From RH-AL1 sp965198495 (GTDB lineage: Bacteria > Pseudomonadota > Alphaproteobacteria > Rhizobiales > Beijerinckiaceae), in the NCBI GenBank assembly GCA_965198495.1, contig CBDAPL010000001.1:1-64000 (forward strand): DNA of 64,000 bases, written 5' to 3'. Shown in pieces: positions 16,114-24,078 of the stretch (the first letter of the stretch is position 1; the number at the start of each line of letters is the position of its first letter). Under the pieces are notes generated by a model that made no database searches, had not been told where the DNA came from, and saw nothing but the letters and a program-made list of their open reading frames with translations. The translations under genes were made by a program, and so were the position numbers.

Positions 16114-16485
16114 ATGAGGCGCCGGCTCGCCCGTTCGACGGCGCTCGCCGCGCTCGCCGTTTGTGCGTGCGCCGTTTCTGCGTTCGCCGTTTGTGCGTTC
16201 GCCGGGCCGGCGCGCGCGGCCGATCTCGATGGCGAGGTTCTTTCGGCGCCGCCGGAAGGCCTGCCTTGCCAAGATCCGGCGGTCCAGGTGTTCCCGAGCG
16301 TCTGGCTCGGCCACTTCTCCGGCGGCTACTCGCATTATCTCGGGCCGGGCCAGCAGATCGTCCTCGACTATCGCGACGAGAAGCTGTGCTTCCCGAGCCG
16401 GATATCCTGCAACCGGTACATCGCGGCGATGCGCCGGGACTTCCATCGTCCCGAGGGCTACTTCACCTGCCTGCCGATCCGCTGA
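16114..16485 (+). CDS. Small secreted protein next to L,D-transpeptidase
   Basis: The 123-residue product has a long Ala/Cys/Val/Phe-rich signal peptide built from near-repeated units (VCACAVSAFAVCAFAG), encoded by repeated CGCCGTTTGTGCG-like DNA. The mature ~85 residues contain four cysteines (LPCQDPAVQVFP, KLCFPSRISCNRY, YFTCLPIR), suggesting two disulfides in the periplasm. No family was recognised. It begins 1 nt after the upstream transpeptidase stop, so it may assist that enzyme or share its regulation. Confidence 0.75.
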   Translation: MRRRLARSTALAALAVCACAVSAFAVCAFAGPARAADLDGEVLSAPPEGLPCQDPAVQVFPSVWLGHFSGGYSHYLGPGQQIVLDYRDEKLCFPSRISCNRYIAAMRRDFHRPEGYFTCLPIR

Positions 16486-16488
16486 GCG

Positions 16489-17019
16489 ATGTTCGAGAAC
16501 CTGAAGAAGTTCATCGCCGATACGATCGGCGAGCCCGAGCGGGCCACCGGCTTCGCCGATGACGACTATCGGCTCGCCACCGCCGCCCTGCTGATCCACG
16601 TCGCTAACGTCGACGGCGCGATCGATCCACCCGAACGCCAGCGGCTCCGCCAGCTCATCGAGGACCAGTTCGGCCTCGATGCCGCCGACACGACGCGGCT
16701 GATTGAGCGTGCCGAGCAGAGCGACAAGGAATCGGTCGACTTCTTTCACTTCACGAACGTGCTCAAGCGCGCGCTCGACGACGACGGGCGCCACAAGATC
16801 ATCGAGATGATGTGGAACGTGGTGTTCGCCGACGGCGAGGTCACGGAGTTCGAGGAGAACATCGTCTGGCGCATCGCCGGGTTGCTCGGCGTCTCCAATC
16901 GCGACCGCGTCATGCTGCGCCAGAAGGTCGCCGACGAGCCGCAAGGCCGACCAGAGCACGATGGGCCTTGGTCCGGCACCAGAGCACCCGCCGCCGAACC
17001 CGAGCTCGACAAGGGCTGA
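16489..17019 (+). CDS. TerB-like tellurite-resistance family protein
   Basis: This 176-residue soluble helical protein matches the TerB family: ALLIHVANVDGAIDPPERQR and VVFADGEVTEFEENIVWRIA are the paired acidic metal-binding-like helices (DG.id..E). The C-terminal ~25 residues form a Pro/Glu-rich tail. TerB-like proteins occur widely outside tellurite operons, and their role is unclear. The gene follows the small secreted protein by 3 nt and precedes the SDR gene by 4 nt, forming one transcription unit from about 15600 to 17800. Confidence 0.85.
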   Translation: MFENLKKFIADTIGEPERATGFADDDYRLATAALLIHVANVDGAIDPPERQRLRQLIEDQFGLDAADTTRLIERAEQSDKESVDFFHFTNVLKRALDDDGRHKIIEMMWNVVFADGEVTEFEENIVWRIAGLLGVSNRDRVMLRQKVADEPQGRPEHDGPWSGTRAPAAEPELDKG

Positions 17020-17023
17020 CGCC

Positions 17024-17803
17024 ATGCGCGCGGTGGCCTTGATCACGGGAGCGTCCGGCGGCATCGGCGCCGATCTCGCCCGCGTGTTCGCCCGCCACGG
17101 CCACGATCTCGCGCTCGTCGCGCGCGGCGCCGACAAGCTTCACGCCCTCGCCGCCGAACTCGTGCGCGACGGGCGGCCGCGCCCGATCGTCATCGCCTGC
17201 GACCTTGCCGCGCCCGACAGCGTCGACGCCGTCGCCGCGGCGCTCGCGGCGGCGGACGCCCGCGTCGCTTTCCTGGTCAACAATGCCGGCTTCGGCCTGC
17301 TCGGCACGGTCGCCAAGCTCGACGCGCGCGAACAGATCAGCATCGTCGACCTCAACATCCGTTCGCTGCTCGAGCTGACGCTGCGCTTCCTGCCCGATCT
17401 CCGCGCCGCGCGTGGAAAAATCCTCAACGTGGCGTCGATCGCCAGCTTCATGCCGGGGCCGGGCATGGCGGTGTACTATGCCTCGAAGGCCTTCGTCAGC
17501 GCCTTCTCTCGCGCCCTGACGGAGGAGTTGAAGGAGACGGGCGTCGGCGTGAGCGTCCTGCATCCCGGCGTCACGACGACGGGCTTCCAGGCACGTGCCG
17601 GCTTCCACAAGGCACCCGCCCTGAAGGCGATGAAGGGCGCGACATCGCTGTCGGTGGCCGAGGCCGGCTACGCCGGACTGATGGCCGGGCGCCGCACCAT
17701 CGTGCCGGGTCTCGGCAACAAGGTCGGCGCGCTGCTGCTGCCGCTCGTCCCCGACGCCCTGCTGCAGCCGCTCGTGTACCGCTTCCAGCGCGGGCGGACG
17801 TAG
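17024..17803 (+). CDS. SDR-family NAD(P)-dependent oxidoreductase
   Basis: The 259-residue short-chain dehydrogenase has the coenzyme-binding GASGGIGADLA motif near residue 9, the structural NNAG motif near 86, a catalytic Ser in VASIASF, and YYASK near residue 150 with the catalytic Tyr and Lys. This is the classical, DltE-like SDR layout. The substrate is unknown. The ATG at 17024 lies 4 nt after the TerB-like stop. The gene ends just before a repeat array. Confidence 0.9.
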   Translation: MRAVALITGASGGIGADLARVFARHGHDLALVARGADKLHALAAELVRDGRPRPIVIACDLAAPDSVDAVAAALAAADARVAFLVNNAGFGLLGTVAKLDAREQISIVDLNIRSLLELTLRFLPDLRAARGKILNVASIASFMPGPGMAVYYASKAFVSAFSRALTEELKETGVGVSVLHPGVTTTGFQARAGFHKAPALKAMKGATSLSVAEAGYAGLMAGRRTIVPGLGNKVGALLLPLVPDALLQPLVYRFQRGRT

Positions 17804-17823
17804 GGCATCCCCTCGCCGCACGT

Positions 17824-17929
17824 CGTCACTTTGCCAGAGTCGTCACTTTGGTGAGAGTCGTCACTTTGGTGAGAGTCGTCACTTCGTCGGGAGCCGTCAC
17901 TTCGCTCAGAGCCGTCACCTTGCCCAGGG
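17824..17929. repeat. 18-bp tandem repeat array, about six units
   Basis: Six consecutive 17-18-bp units start with CGTCAC(T/C)T; two central copies are identical (CGTCACTTTGGTGAGAGT at 17841 and 17859) and the outer ones diverge. Each central unit contains the small dyad TCAC-TTTG-GTGA. The array lies between the convergent SDR gene and a small minus-strand gene. Confidence 0.9.
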
Positions 17930-17937
17930 GCGGCGGA

Positions 17938-18132
17938 TCAGCCCGGGAGGCGCGGCGGCAGGGTGATCGGCTCGCCGGACCCGCGCCAGACCTTCGCGAG
18001 GGACCCGTCCCAGCGGCCCGCGCGCCGCCGGCGATCGGCCCTGGCGGCAAGCGACGCCTGGTAGAGCCGCGCATAGGCTTCGCTCGGAAACGAGCGGCCG
18101 ATATGGGCGAAGTTCGGCGTGGTCGATGTCAT
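17938..18132 (-). CDS. Small basic hypothetical protein
   Basis: The 64-residue product (MTSTTPNFAHIGRSFPSEAY onward) has a strongly basic centre, RADRRRRAGRWDG, and no signal peptide or membrane segment. The ATG at 18132 is preceded by GAGGACC at a good spacing. It superficially recalls short DUF1127-like proteins but lacks their conserved L..L.D.EL.DIG core, so no family is assigned. It is divergent from rph by 154 bp and ends next to the tandem repeat array. Confidence 0.6.
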   Translation of the reverse strand: MTSTTPNFAHIGRSFPSEAYARLYQASLAARADRRRRAGRWDGSLAKVWRGSGEPITLPPRLPG

Positions 18133-18286
18133 GATCTGGTCCTCGTAGGACGACCATAGCGTCGATCTGTAAAGGTCTGACGACGAAACGGCACGCAGTT
18201 CCTGTGGACCCAAGTCAGCGGCCGGCATGGTTGCGCCGACACGCCGTCGCCCGTAACAACCGCGCGTACCCTGATCAGGAGCTTGC

Positions 18287-19006
18287 ATGCGACCCTCGAA
18301 CCGCGCCCCCGACGAACTGCGTCCCGTGACCATGGAACGCAAGGTCGCCCGCTACGCGGAAGGGTCTTGCCTGGTGAAGTTCGGCGGCACCCACGTGCTT
18401 TGCACCGCCTCGCTCGAGGACAAGCCGCCGCCGTGGCTGCGCGGCCAGGGGCGCGGCTGGATCACCGCCGAATACGCGATGCTGCCGCGCGCCACCCACA
18501 CCCGCTCGCGACGCGAGTCGACCTCCGGCAAGCAGTCGGGCCGCACGCAGGAGATCCAGCGGCTGATCGGCCGCAGCCTGCGCGCCGTGACCAACCTGCA
18601 GGGCATGGGCGAACGGCAGGTCACGCTCGATTGCGACGTCCTGCAGGCCGACGGCGGCACGCGGACCGCCTCGATCACCGGCGCCTGGATCGCGCTGCAC
18701 GATTGCTTCGACTGGATGCGCAGCCGCTCGATCGTCAAGGAGAACCCGCTGCGCGACCACGTCGCGGCGATCTCCTGCGGCATCTATCAGGGCGCGCCCG
18801 TGCTCGACCTCGACTACGCCGAGGACTCGGAGGCGCAGACCGACGCGAACTTCGTGATGTCGGGCGCCGGCGCGCTCGTCGAGGTTCAGGCCTCCGCCGA
18901 GGGCGCCGTCTTCAGCGAGGCCGAGCTCGCCGCGATGATGGCGCTAGCCAAGGCCGGGATCGCCGAGCTTGTGGCGCTACAGAAGCAGGCGCTGGCTCGC
19001 GCGTGA
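18287..19006 (+). CDS. rph: Ribonuclease PH
   Basis: The 239-residue phosphorolytic 3'-5' exoribonuclease trims tRNA 3' ends. The family signature is intact: RPSNRAPDELRPV at the N-terminus, RTQEIQRLIGRSLRA near residue 85, VTLDCDVLQADGGTRTASIT near 110 (active-site Asp/Gly-rich loop), and DANFVMSGAGALVEVQ near 185. CAGGAG precedes the ATG. It is paired with rdgB downstream, as in most Alphaproteobacteria. The usual divergent neighbour hrcA is absent here. Confidence 0.97.
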   Translation: MRPSNRAPDELRPVTMERKVARYAEGSCLVKFGGTHVLCTASLEDKPPPWLRGQGRGWITAEYAMLPRATHTRSRRESTSGKQSGRTQEIQRLIGRSLRAVTNLQGMGERQVTLDCDVLQADGGTRTASITGAWIALHDCFDWMRSRSIVKENPLRDHVAAISCGIYQGAPVLDLDYAEDSEAQTDANFVMSGAGALVEVQASAEGAVFSEAELAAMMALAKAGIAELVALQKQALARA

Positions 19007-19034
19007 CCGGCGATCGACGGAGCTTCGATCCGTG

Positions 19035-19658
19035 ATGCCGAGGCTGATCGCCGACAAGCTCGTGATCGCGACGCATAATGCCGGCAAGCTGAGGGAGATG
19101 CGCGCGCTGCTGGCGCCCTACGGCGTGGACGCTATCTCTGCCGCCGATCTCGGGCTGGCGGAGCCCGACGAGACCGGCACGACCTTCGCCGCCAATGCGA
19201 TCATCAAGGCGGAGGCTGCGACGCGGGCGACCGGGCTCCATGCCTTCGCCGACGATTCCGGCCTGTGCGTCGACGCCCTCGACGGCGCCCCCGGCATCTT
19301 TTCCGCGCGATGGGCCAAGGATCACGGCGGTTTCTCGGGCGCGATGGCGGCGCTGCGCCTGGCGCTCGAGAAGCAGGCGGCTCGCGACCCCTATCACGCG
19401 CATTTCACCTCAGCCCTCGCCCTGAGCCGCCCCGGCGAAGTCGCGATCTCGGTCGAGGGGCGGATCGACGGACGCCTCGTCTTCCCGCCACGCGGCAGGC
19501 TCGGCTTCGGCTATGATCCGATCTTCCTGCCGGAGGGACACGATCGCACGTTCGGCGAGATGGCGCCCGACGAGAAACACGGGTTGCCCGCCGACGGTTC
19601 GCGAGCGCTCTCGCACCGTGCCCGCGCGTTCCAGGACTTCGCCCGCCGCTGCCTATGA
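19035..19658 (+). CDS. rdgB: XTP/dITP diphosphatase (non-canonical purine NTP pyrophosphatase)
   Basis: This 207-residue Ham1/RdgB family enzyme hydrolyses dITP, XTP and similar aberrant nucleotides to monophosphates and pyrophosphate. Visible signatures are the substrate-binding (S/T)-H-N-x-x-K motif in ATHNAGKLREM, TFAANAIIKA, the metal/catalytic ADDSGLCVDAL, and GRLGFGYDPIF. It follows rph by 28 nt, the conserved alphaproteobacterial pair. Its stop overlaps the convergent HAD gene by 6 nt. Confidence 0.96.
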   Translation: MPRLIADKLVIATHNAGKLREMRALLAPYGVDAISAADLGLAEPDETGTTFAANAIIKAEAATRATGLHAFADDSGLCVDALDGAPGIFSARWAKDHGGFSGAMAALRLALEKQAARDPYHAHFTSALALSRPGEVAISVEGRIDGRLVFPPRGRLGFGYDPIFLPEGHDRTFGEMAPDEKHGLPADGSRALSHRARAFQDFARRCL

Positions 19659-20345
19659 GCCCCAGCGCGCGATGACGGCGTCGGCGAGCGCGCCCAGATC
19701 CGCCGCCACGATGGTGGGTTGCGGCACGCCTTCGACGGGAAGCGGCGCGTTGCCGGCGCGCAGCACCAGCGCCGAGGACGCGCCGAAAAGCTGGGCGCCG
19801 AGCGTATCCCAGACATGGCAGGCCACGAGGCACATGGTCCCGGGCGCGATGCCGAGCGCCGCGGCCGCGACAGCGTAGGTCTCCGGCGCCGGCTTGAAGC
19901 GGCGCGCCGTGTCGACGCTGCAGCGCTGCTCGAAGAAACGGTCGAGACCGGCTTTTCGCAGCGGACCGCCGTCGGGGCTCGGCGGCGAATTGGTCAGGGT
20001 GGCGAGACGGAAGCCGGCGCCCCGCAGCCTCTCGAGCGCCGGCACGACGTCAGGATGGGCCGGCATCGCGCCGGTGCGCGCCGCGAGTTCGGCGACGTCG
20101 GCGTCCGAGATCGTCACGCCGCGGACCGCGCCGATCATCCGCAGGACGCCGGCACCGAGGACGCCGAAGGGCTGGTACGCACCCGCCAACGTGATCGTCT
20201 GCGAATAGAGGACGACTTGCGCGAACCATTCGCGCATGGCGCCGCCATCGCCGAAGACGCGCGCGAACAACGGGGTCAGGTGTTCGAGGTCGAGCAGCGT
20301 CTCGTTGACGTCGAAGACGAGCACGGGTTTTTGGCGAGCGCTCAT
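19653..20345 (-). CDS. Haloacid dehalogenase type II family hydrolase
   Basis: The 230-residue HAD-superfamily enzyme shows motif I FDVNETLLD with the nucleophile Asp, motif II in LATLTNSPPS, motif III Lys in RRFKPAPETYAVAA, and the motif IV-like ACHVWDTLGAQLFG. This pattern is that of 2-haloacid dehalogenase-like proteins, where the second residue set is often Y-G-T rather than N-E-T, so the true substrate may not be a haloacid. The start at 20345 is preferred because homology begins at MSARQKPVLVF and a GGAG precedes it. Confidence 0.85.
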   Translation of the reverse strand: MSARQKPVLVFDVNETLLDLEHLTPLFARVFGDGGAMREWFAQVVLYSQTITLAGAYQPFGVLGAGVLRMIGAVRGVTISDADVAELAARTGAMPAHPDVVPALERLRGAGFRLATLTNSPPSPDGGPLRKAGLDRFFEQRCSVDTARRFKPAPETYAVAAAALGIAPGTMCLVACHVWDTLGAQLFGASSALVLRAGNAPLPVEGVPQPTIVAADLGALADAVIARWGS

Positions 20346-20520
20346 CGTCGCGGGACTCCCTTCTCCGAGGCTCTCGGCAAACCACGCCGCTCGATCATCG
20401 ATCGTGCATGGATATCGATCGTGCATGGATGATGCGCGTTCTAAGTCTATCGTTGTATGTTGCGGTGCAGCAAAACGAGCTCTAAGCTGTTGCAAACGAC
20501 AGAGCAGGAGGTTCGCGGTT

Positions 20521-20829
20521 ATGTCTGCAACCTGGAACACCAAATACGGTTCGCGTCGCGTACGCCACGATCCTCCGACGCTCGCGGAGGCGATCGCCGC
20601 CGCGCAGGGCCTTACGGACGATATCCAGGGTCAGATCCAGATCGCCGCCGATCTCATGGGCGTGAGCCTCGCCGAGGCCAAGAGCGAGATGCAGAAGCTT
20701 TCGCCCGATCGACGCGCGATCCGCATCGTGTCCGCGCCAGCCAGGGAGGGCAGCCGCACCGTCGTCGTCGAGCGCAAGCTGAGCCGGCGCGTCATCGCGA
20801 GAACCGGCACGATCAGGGCCTTGGCATAG
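20521..20829 (+). CDS. Conserved Hyphomicrobiales hypothetical protein
   Basis: The 102-residue soluble protein (MSATWNTKYGSRRVRHDPPT) has a helical segment LAEAIAAAQGLTDDIQGQIQ, then AADLMGVSLAEAKSEM, and a strongly basic C-terminal half with VVVERKLSRRVI. An AGGAGG lies upstream of the ATG. I recognise the pattern from uncharacterised Rhizobiales proteins but know no function. The basic tail is compatible with nucleic-acid binding, though no defined motif is present. Confidence 0.8.
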   Translation: MSATWNTKYGSRRVRHDPPTLAEAIAAAQGLTDDIQGQIQIAADLMGVSLAEAKSEMQKLSPDRRAIRIVSAPAREGSRTVVVERKLSRRVIARTGTIRALA

Positions 20830-20890
20830 GCCGAGCCGAAGTGGCGATAATCGAAGACGCTCCGCCCAAGGCCATGAGAGACGGTGGTGC

Positions 20891-21310
20891 GTGCCGACGG
20901 TCTGGGGTAGAGAGTTCGGGTACGCGTCCGAGGGTCGACCCGCCTTGAAGCTTCCCTTCTTTCTCCGAAACCTCGGCGTGACCGCCGTCCGCAATCCACT
21001 GCCCGGGTTCGATCCGATCTATTACCATTATTGGTATCGCGATAGCGCCAGCTTCGGCGCGGGACCGATGGTTCATTACCTGACATATGGCTGGAAAGAA
21101 GGCCGCGACCCAAGCGCGGGCTTCAGCACGTCCGGCTACCTTGAAGCCAATCCCGATGTCACCGCGCTCAAGATGAATCCTTTGCTGCATTTCCTCGAGT
21201 ACGGCCTGGTGGAAGGACGACAAGGCTGGCAGAAGGACCCGAACCTGCCGGCGCCCCGTCCGAGATCGGCCGAAGAGCCGATGAAGCTCTTGGCGCCGCC
21301 TCGGGCCTAG
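20891..21310 (+). CDS. Protein with tandem FDP.YY..NPDV-type repeats
   Basis: The product of up to 139 residues contains two units of a repeat often found fused to glycosyltransferases or secreted proteins: FDPIYYHYWYRDSASFG then MVHYLTYGWKEGRDPS, and FSTSGYLEANPDVTA then LLHFLEYGLVEGRQG. The aromatic and Gly residues recur with about 40-residue periodicity. The start is uncertain: GTG at 20891 opens the frame, but no strong ribosome-binding site is seen. It has no catalytic domain, so it may be a stand-alone adaptor or a fragment of a once longer protein. Confidence 0.65.
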   Translation: MPTVWGREFGYASEGRPALKLPFFLRNLGVTAVRNPLPGFDPIYYHYWYRDSASFGAGPMVHYLTYGWKEGRDPSAGFSTSGYLEANPDVTALKMNPLLHFLEYGLVEGRQGWQKDPNLPAPRPRSAEEPMKLLAPPRA

Positions 21311-21337
21311 CGCCCCGCGCCGCTGGCGCGCGACACG

Positions 21338-22384
21338 TTAGACCAAGGTGACGGCCGCTTCGCCGACACTCATCTCGCCGATGAACGCGGACTGATGGAA
21401 GCCGGCGGCGAGGCAGCGTTGCAGAACGTCCTCGGCGCGATCGGGCGAGACGGAGACCAAGAGCCCGCCGCTCGTCTGCGGATCGCAGAGCAGGCCGCGC
21501 CGCCAGTCCGGCATTTCGGCTGGGAGCCGAATGCCGCCGCCGTAGCTGTCCCAGTTGCGTGTCGCCGCGCCGGTGGCATAGCCCTTCTCCGCCAAGGCCT
21601 GGGCGCCGGGCAGCATCGGCACCGCGTCGGCGCGCAGCTTGGCCGCGAGGCCGGCACCTCTGCACATTTCCAGCAGGTGACCGAGAAGGCCGAAGCCGGT
21701 GACGTCGGTCATCGCGTGCACGTCGACGAGATCGGACAGCTCCGCGCCGATCGTGTTCAGCTTGGTGGCCGAGCCGACCATCGCCTTGTAGCCGGCCTCG
21801 TCGAGTTCGCCCTTCTTCATCGCGGCGGAGAAGATGCCGACGCCCAGCGCCTTGGTCAGGATCAGCTTGTCGCCGGCCTTGGCATTCGAGTTCTTCAGGA
21901 CCTTGTCCGGGTGGATGAGCCCGACCGCGACGAGCCCGTAGATCGGCTCCGGCGTGTCGATGGAATGGCCGCCGACGACAGGTATGCCGGCTTCGGCGCA
22001 GACCGAGGCGCCGCCGGCGAGGATGTCCTGCGCCATCTCGATGGGGATGGTGGCGATCGGCATGCCGACGAGGGCGAGGGCGAACAGCGGCTTGCCGCCC
22101 ATGGCGTAGACGTCGGAGAGCGCGTTGGTGGCGGCGATGCGGCCGAAATCGAACGGGTTGTCGACGATCGGGGTGAAGAAATCGGTCGTGGCGATGATCG
22201 CCTGCGTATCGTTGAGCCGGTAGACCGCCGCGTCGTCCGCCGTCTCGGTGCCGACCATCAGGTTGGCGCAGGGGAACGGCATCGGCATCTTCTTGAGGAT
22301 ATCTTGCAAGACGGCCGGGGCCAGCTTGCAGCCGCAGCCGCCGCCATGCGCCATCTCTGTCAGGCGTTGTTGATGCACGTTCAT
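21338..22384 (-). CDS. selD: Selenide, water dikinase (selenophosphate synthase)
   Basis: The 348-residue enzyme makes selenophosphate from selenide and ATP, the selenium donor for selenocysteine and selenouridine. The N-terminal loop GGGCGCKLAP carries the catalytic Cys and Lys (Cys rather than selenocysteine). Further signatures are ETADDAAVY, TTDFFTPIVDNPFDFGRIAA, AMTDVTGFGLLGHL and LLCDPQTSGGLL, closely matching E. coli SelD throughout. No selA, selB or tRNA-Sec is in the window. The gene is divergent from a PhnCDE-like ABC transporter, 120 bp away, which suggests a selenium supply function for that transporter. Confidence 0.97.
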   Translation of the reverse strand: MNVHQQRLTEMAHGGGCGCKLAPAVLQDILKKMPMPFPCANLMVGTETADDAAVYRLNDTQAIIATTDFFTPIVDNPFDFGRIAATNALSDVYAMGGKPLFALALVGMPIATIPIEMAQDILAGGASVCAEAGIPVVGGHSIDTPEPIYGLVAVGLIHPDKVLKNSNAKAGDKLILTKALGVGIFSAAMKKGELDEAGYKAMVGSATKLNTIGAELSDLVDVHAMTDVTGFGLLGHLLEMCRGAGLAAKLRADAVPMLPGAQALAEKGYATGAATRNWDSYGGGIRLPAEMPDWRRGLLCDPQTSGGLLVSVSPDRAEDVLQRCLAAGFHQSAFIGEMSVGEAAVTLV

Positions 22385-22504
22385 GAAAGTCTCCGGTCGC
22401 CGGGCCCATCGGCGGCGGACGTCTTTGCAAGACGTCCTGCAACCGGTAATGATCGGCTACCGTATAGGCACTCGTGTCCCATTCGTATAGTTCAAGTGGA
22501 GGAG

Positions 22505-23386
22505 ATGCCTTTGAAGCGTTTCATCGTCGGCCTGGCCGCAAGCCTTTTGGCAATACCGGCTCTGCAGATCGCCGCCCGCGCCGAGGACAAGCCGACATTC
22601 GTCTTCACCGCGATCCCCGACCAGGACGCCACCCGCCTCGTGGAGCGCTTCACGCGCGTCGCGGACTACCTGCAGGCGAAGCTCGGCGTGCCGGTCAAGT
22701 ATATCCCGGTGAAATCATACCCCGCCGCCGTGACCGCCTTCGTCAACAACGAGGTGCAACTCGCCTGGTTCGGCGGCTTCACCGGCGTGCAGGCGCGCGC
22801 CGCCGTCCCCGGCTCGCAGGCGATCGCCCAGGGCGAGGAAGACAAGACCTTCAAGAGCTATTTCATCGCCAACACGGCGACAGGGCTGAAGCGAGAGAAG
22901 GATATCGACAAGGCCATCGCCGGCAAGACGTTCAGCTTCGGCTCGCGATCCTCGACCTCCGGACGCGTCATGCCCGACTATTTCATCCGCGAAGCCTTCG
23001 GGAAATCGCCCGACGAGGTGTTCTCGAAGGTCGGCTTCTCCGGCGACCACACCAAGACGATCCAGCTCGTGCAGTCGGGCGCCTACCAGGTCGGCGCGGT
23101 CGACTATTCCGTCTGGAACCTCGAGAAGAAGGCGGGGCACGTCGACGAGAGCAAGGTCGACGTCATTTGGGAGAGCCCGCCGTTTCCGGATTACCAGTGG
23201 ACGGTGCGCGGCGACGTCGACGCCAGGTTCGGCAAGGGGTTCACCGACAAGCTCAAGGCCGAGCTGATCGCCATCAAGGATCCGAAGATCCTCGAGCCGT
23301 TCGGGCGCAGCAAGTTCGTCGCCGCCGACAACGCGGAGTACAAGCCGGTCGAGGAGGTCGCCAAGAAGAGCGGCCTTCTAAACTGA
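22505..23386 (+). CDS. PhnD-like ABC transporter substrate-binding protein (putative selenium oxyanion or phosphonate)
   Basis: The 293-residue periplasmic binding protein has a signal peptide (about 1-25, RFIVGLAASLLAIPALQIAA). Its PhnD-type fold shows FTAIPDQDATRLVERF at the start, AWFGGFTGVQAR, the ligand-site FSFGSRSSTSGRVMPDYF, and VGAVDYSVW. PhnD relatives bind phosphonate or phosphite, but a PhnD-like subfamily occurs beside selD and is annotated as putative selenate-binding. The divergent selD favours that reading. The strong GGAGGAG abuts the ATG at 22505 and is better spaced for a TTG at 22511, which may be the true start. Confidence 0.85.
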   Translation: MPLKRFIVGLAASLLAIPALQIAARAEDKPTFVFTAIPDQDATRLVERFTRVADYLQAKLGVPVKYIPVKSYPAAVTAFVNNEVQLAWFGGFTGVQARAAVPGSQAIAQGEEDKTFKSYFIANTATGLKREKDIDKAIAGKTFSFGSRSSTSGRVMPDYFIREAFGKSPDEVFSKVGFSGDHTKTIQLVQSGAYQVGAVDYSVWNLEKKAGHVDESKVDVIWESPPFPDYQWTVRGDVDARFGKGFTDKLKAELIAIKDPKILEPFGRSKFVAADNAEYKPVEEVAKKSGLLN

Positions 23387-23430
23387 CCATCGGGCTGAAA
23401 GCCGGATCCCCGGAGATCCCGCGAGCGCTG

Positions 23431-24078
23431 GTGTCGCTCGCCGGGGCCAAGGTCGGTTACGCCGGCCGAACGGTCCTCGAGGCGGTCGACCTGACGATCC
23501 ACGAAGGGGAGCGCATCGCGCTGCTCGGCCGCTCCGGGTCCGGCAAATCGACACTGCTCAACACGCTCTTCGACAGGCTCGCCCATCAGGCCGCCCTCAT
23601 TCCGCAGGCGGCCTCGCTGGTGCCGCAGCTATCGACGTTCCACAACGTCTACATGGGGCGACTCGACCGGTATGGGACCTTACGCAATCTGCGCGAACTG
23701 GTGTGGCCGGCCAAACAGACGCTTGACGCCGTGGCGGACATCCTCATCAAGGTCGACCTTGCCGATGCCCTGAAGCAGCGCGCCGGCTCGCTTTCAGGCG
23801 GACAGCAGCAGCGTGTCTCGGTCGCCCGCGCCCTCTACAACGGCAGGCCCGTCGTGCTCGGCGACGAACCGGTGTCGGCGCTGGATGGCCGTCACGGCGC
23901 GCGCGTGCTGGAGACCATCCACGCCGTCCATGCCACGAGCGTCCTCGCCCTTCACGATGTCGCGCTCGCGCTCGACCACGCCACACGCATCGTCGTTTTG
24001 AAGAACGGCCGCGTCGTGCTCGACCAATCGAGCGCGGACCTGCGCGCGGCCGACCTCGTCGGGCTGTACCAGGCATGA
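23431..24078 (+). CDS. PhnC-like ABC transporter ATP-binding protein
   Basis: The 215-residue ATPase has Walker A GRSGSGKST near residue 32, a Q-loop in LIPQAASLVPQLS, the signature LSGGQQQRVS, Walker B PVVLGDEPVSALD and a switch His in ALHDVALALDH. It is shorter than typical PhnC (about 250 aa) because no ATG is available. GTG at 23431 is the best start, although initiation upstream toward 23389 cannot be excluded. It follows the binding protein by about 45 nt and should pair with the fused permease downstream. Confidence 0.85.
   Translation: MSLAGAKVGYAGRTVLEAVDLTIHEGERIALLGRSGSGKSTLLNTLFDRLAHQAALIPQAASLVPQLSTFHNVYMGRLDRYGTLRNLRELVWPAKQTLDAVADILIKVDLADALKQRAGSLSGGQQQRVSVARALYNGRPVVLGDEPVSALDGRHGARVLETIHAVHATSVLALHDVALALDHATRIVVLKNGRVVLDQSSADLRAADLVGLYQA

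Noticed and set aside
17824..17929. CRISPR array
   Set aside because: The repeat units are 18 bp and directly adjacent with no spacers, so this is a simple tandem repeat, not CRISPR.
17938..18132. DUF1127 assignment for the small basic protein
   Set aside because: The basic stretch is similar, but the conserved DUF1127 core motif is missing.
21338..22384. Selenoproteins with in-frame TGA in the window
   Set aside because: SelD uses Cys at the catalytic position, and no other gene shows conserved sequence continuing past an in-frame TGA.
21395..22500. Upstream part of a 663-codon plus-strand frame that ends as the PhnD-like protein
   Set aside because: The part before 22505 is antisense to selD; the true protein begins at the signal peptide.
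22474..23430. Long upstream extension of the PhnC-like ATPase
   Set aside because: The extension is an Arg/Gly-rich shadow of the PhnD-like gene in another frame.
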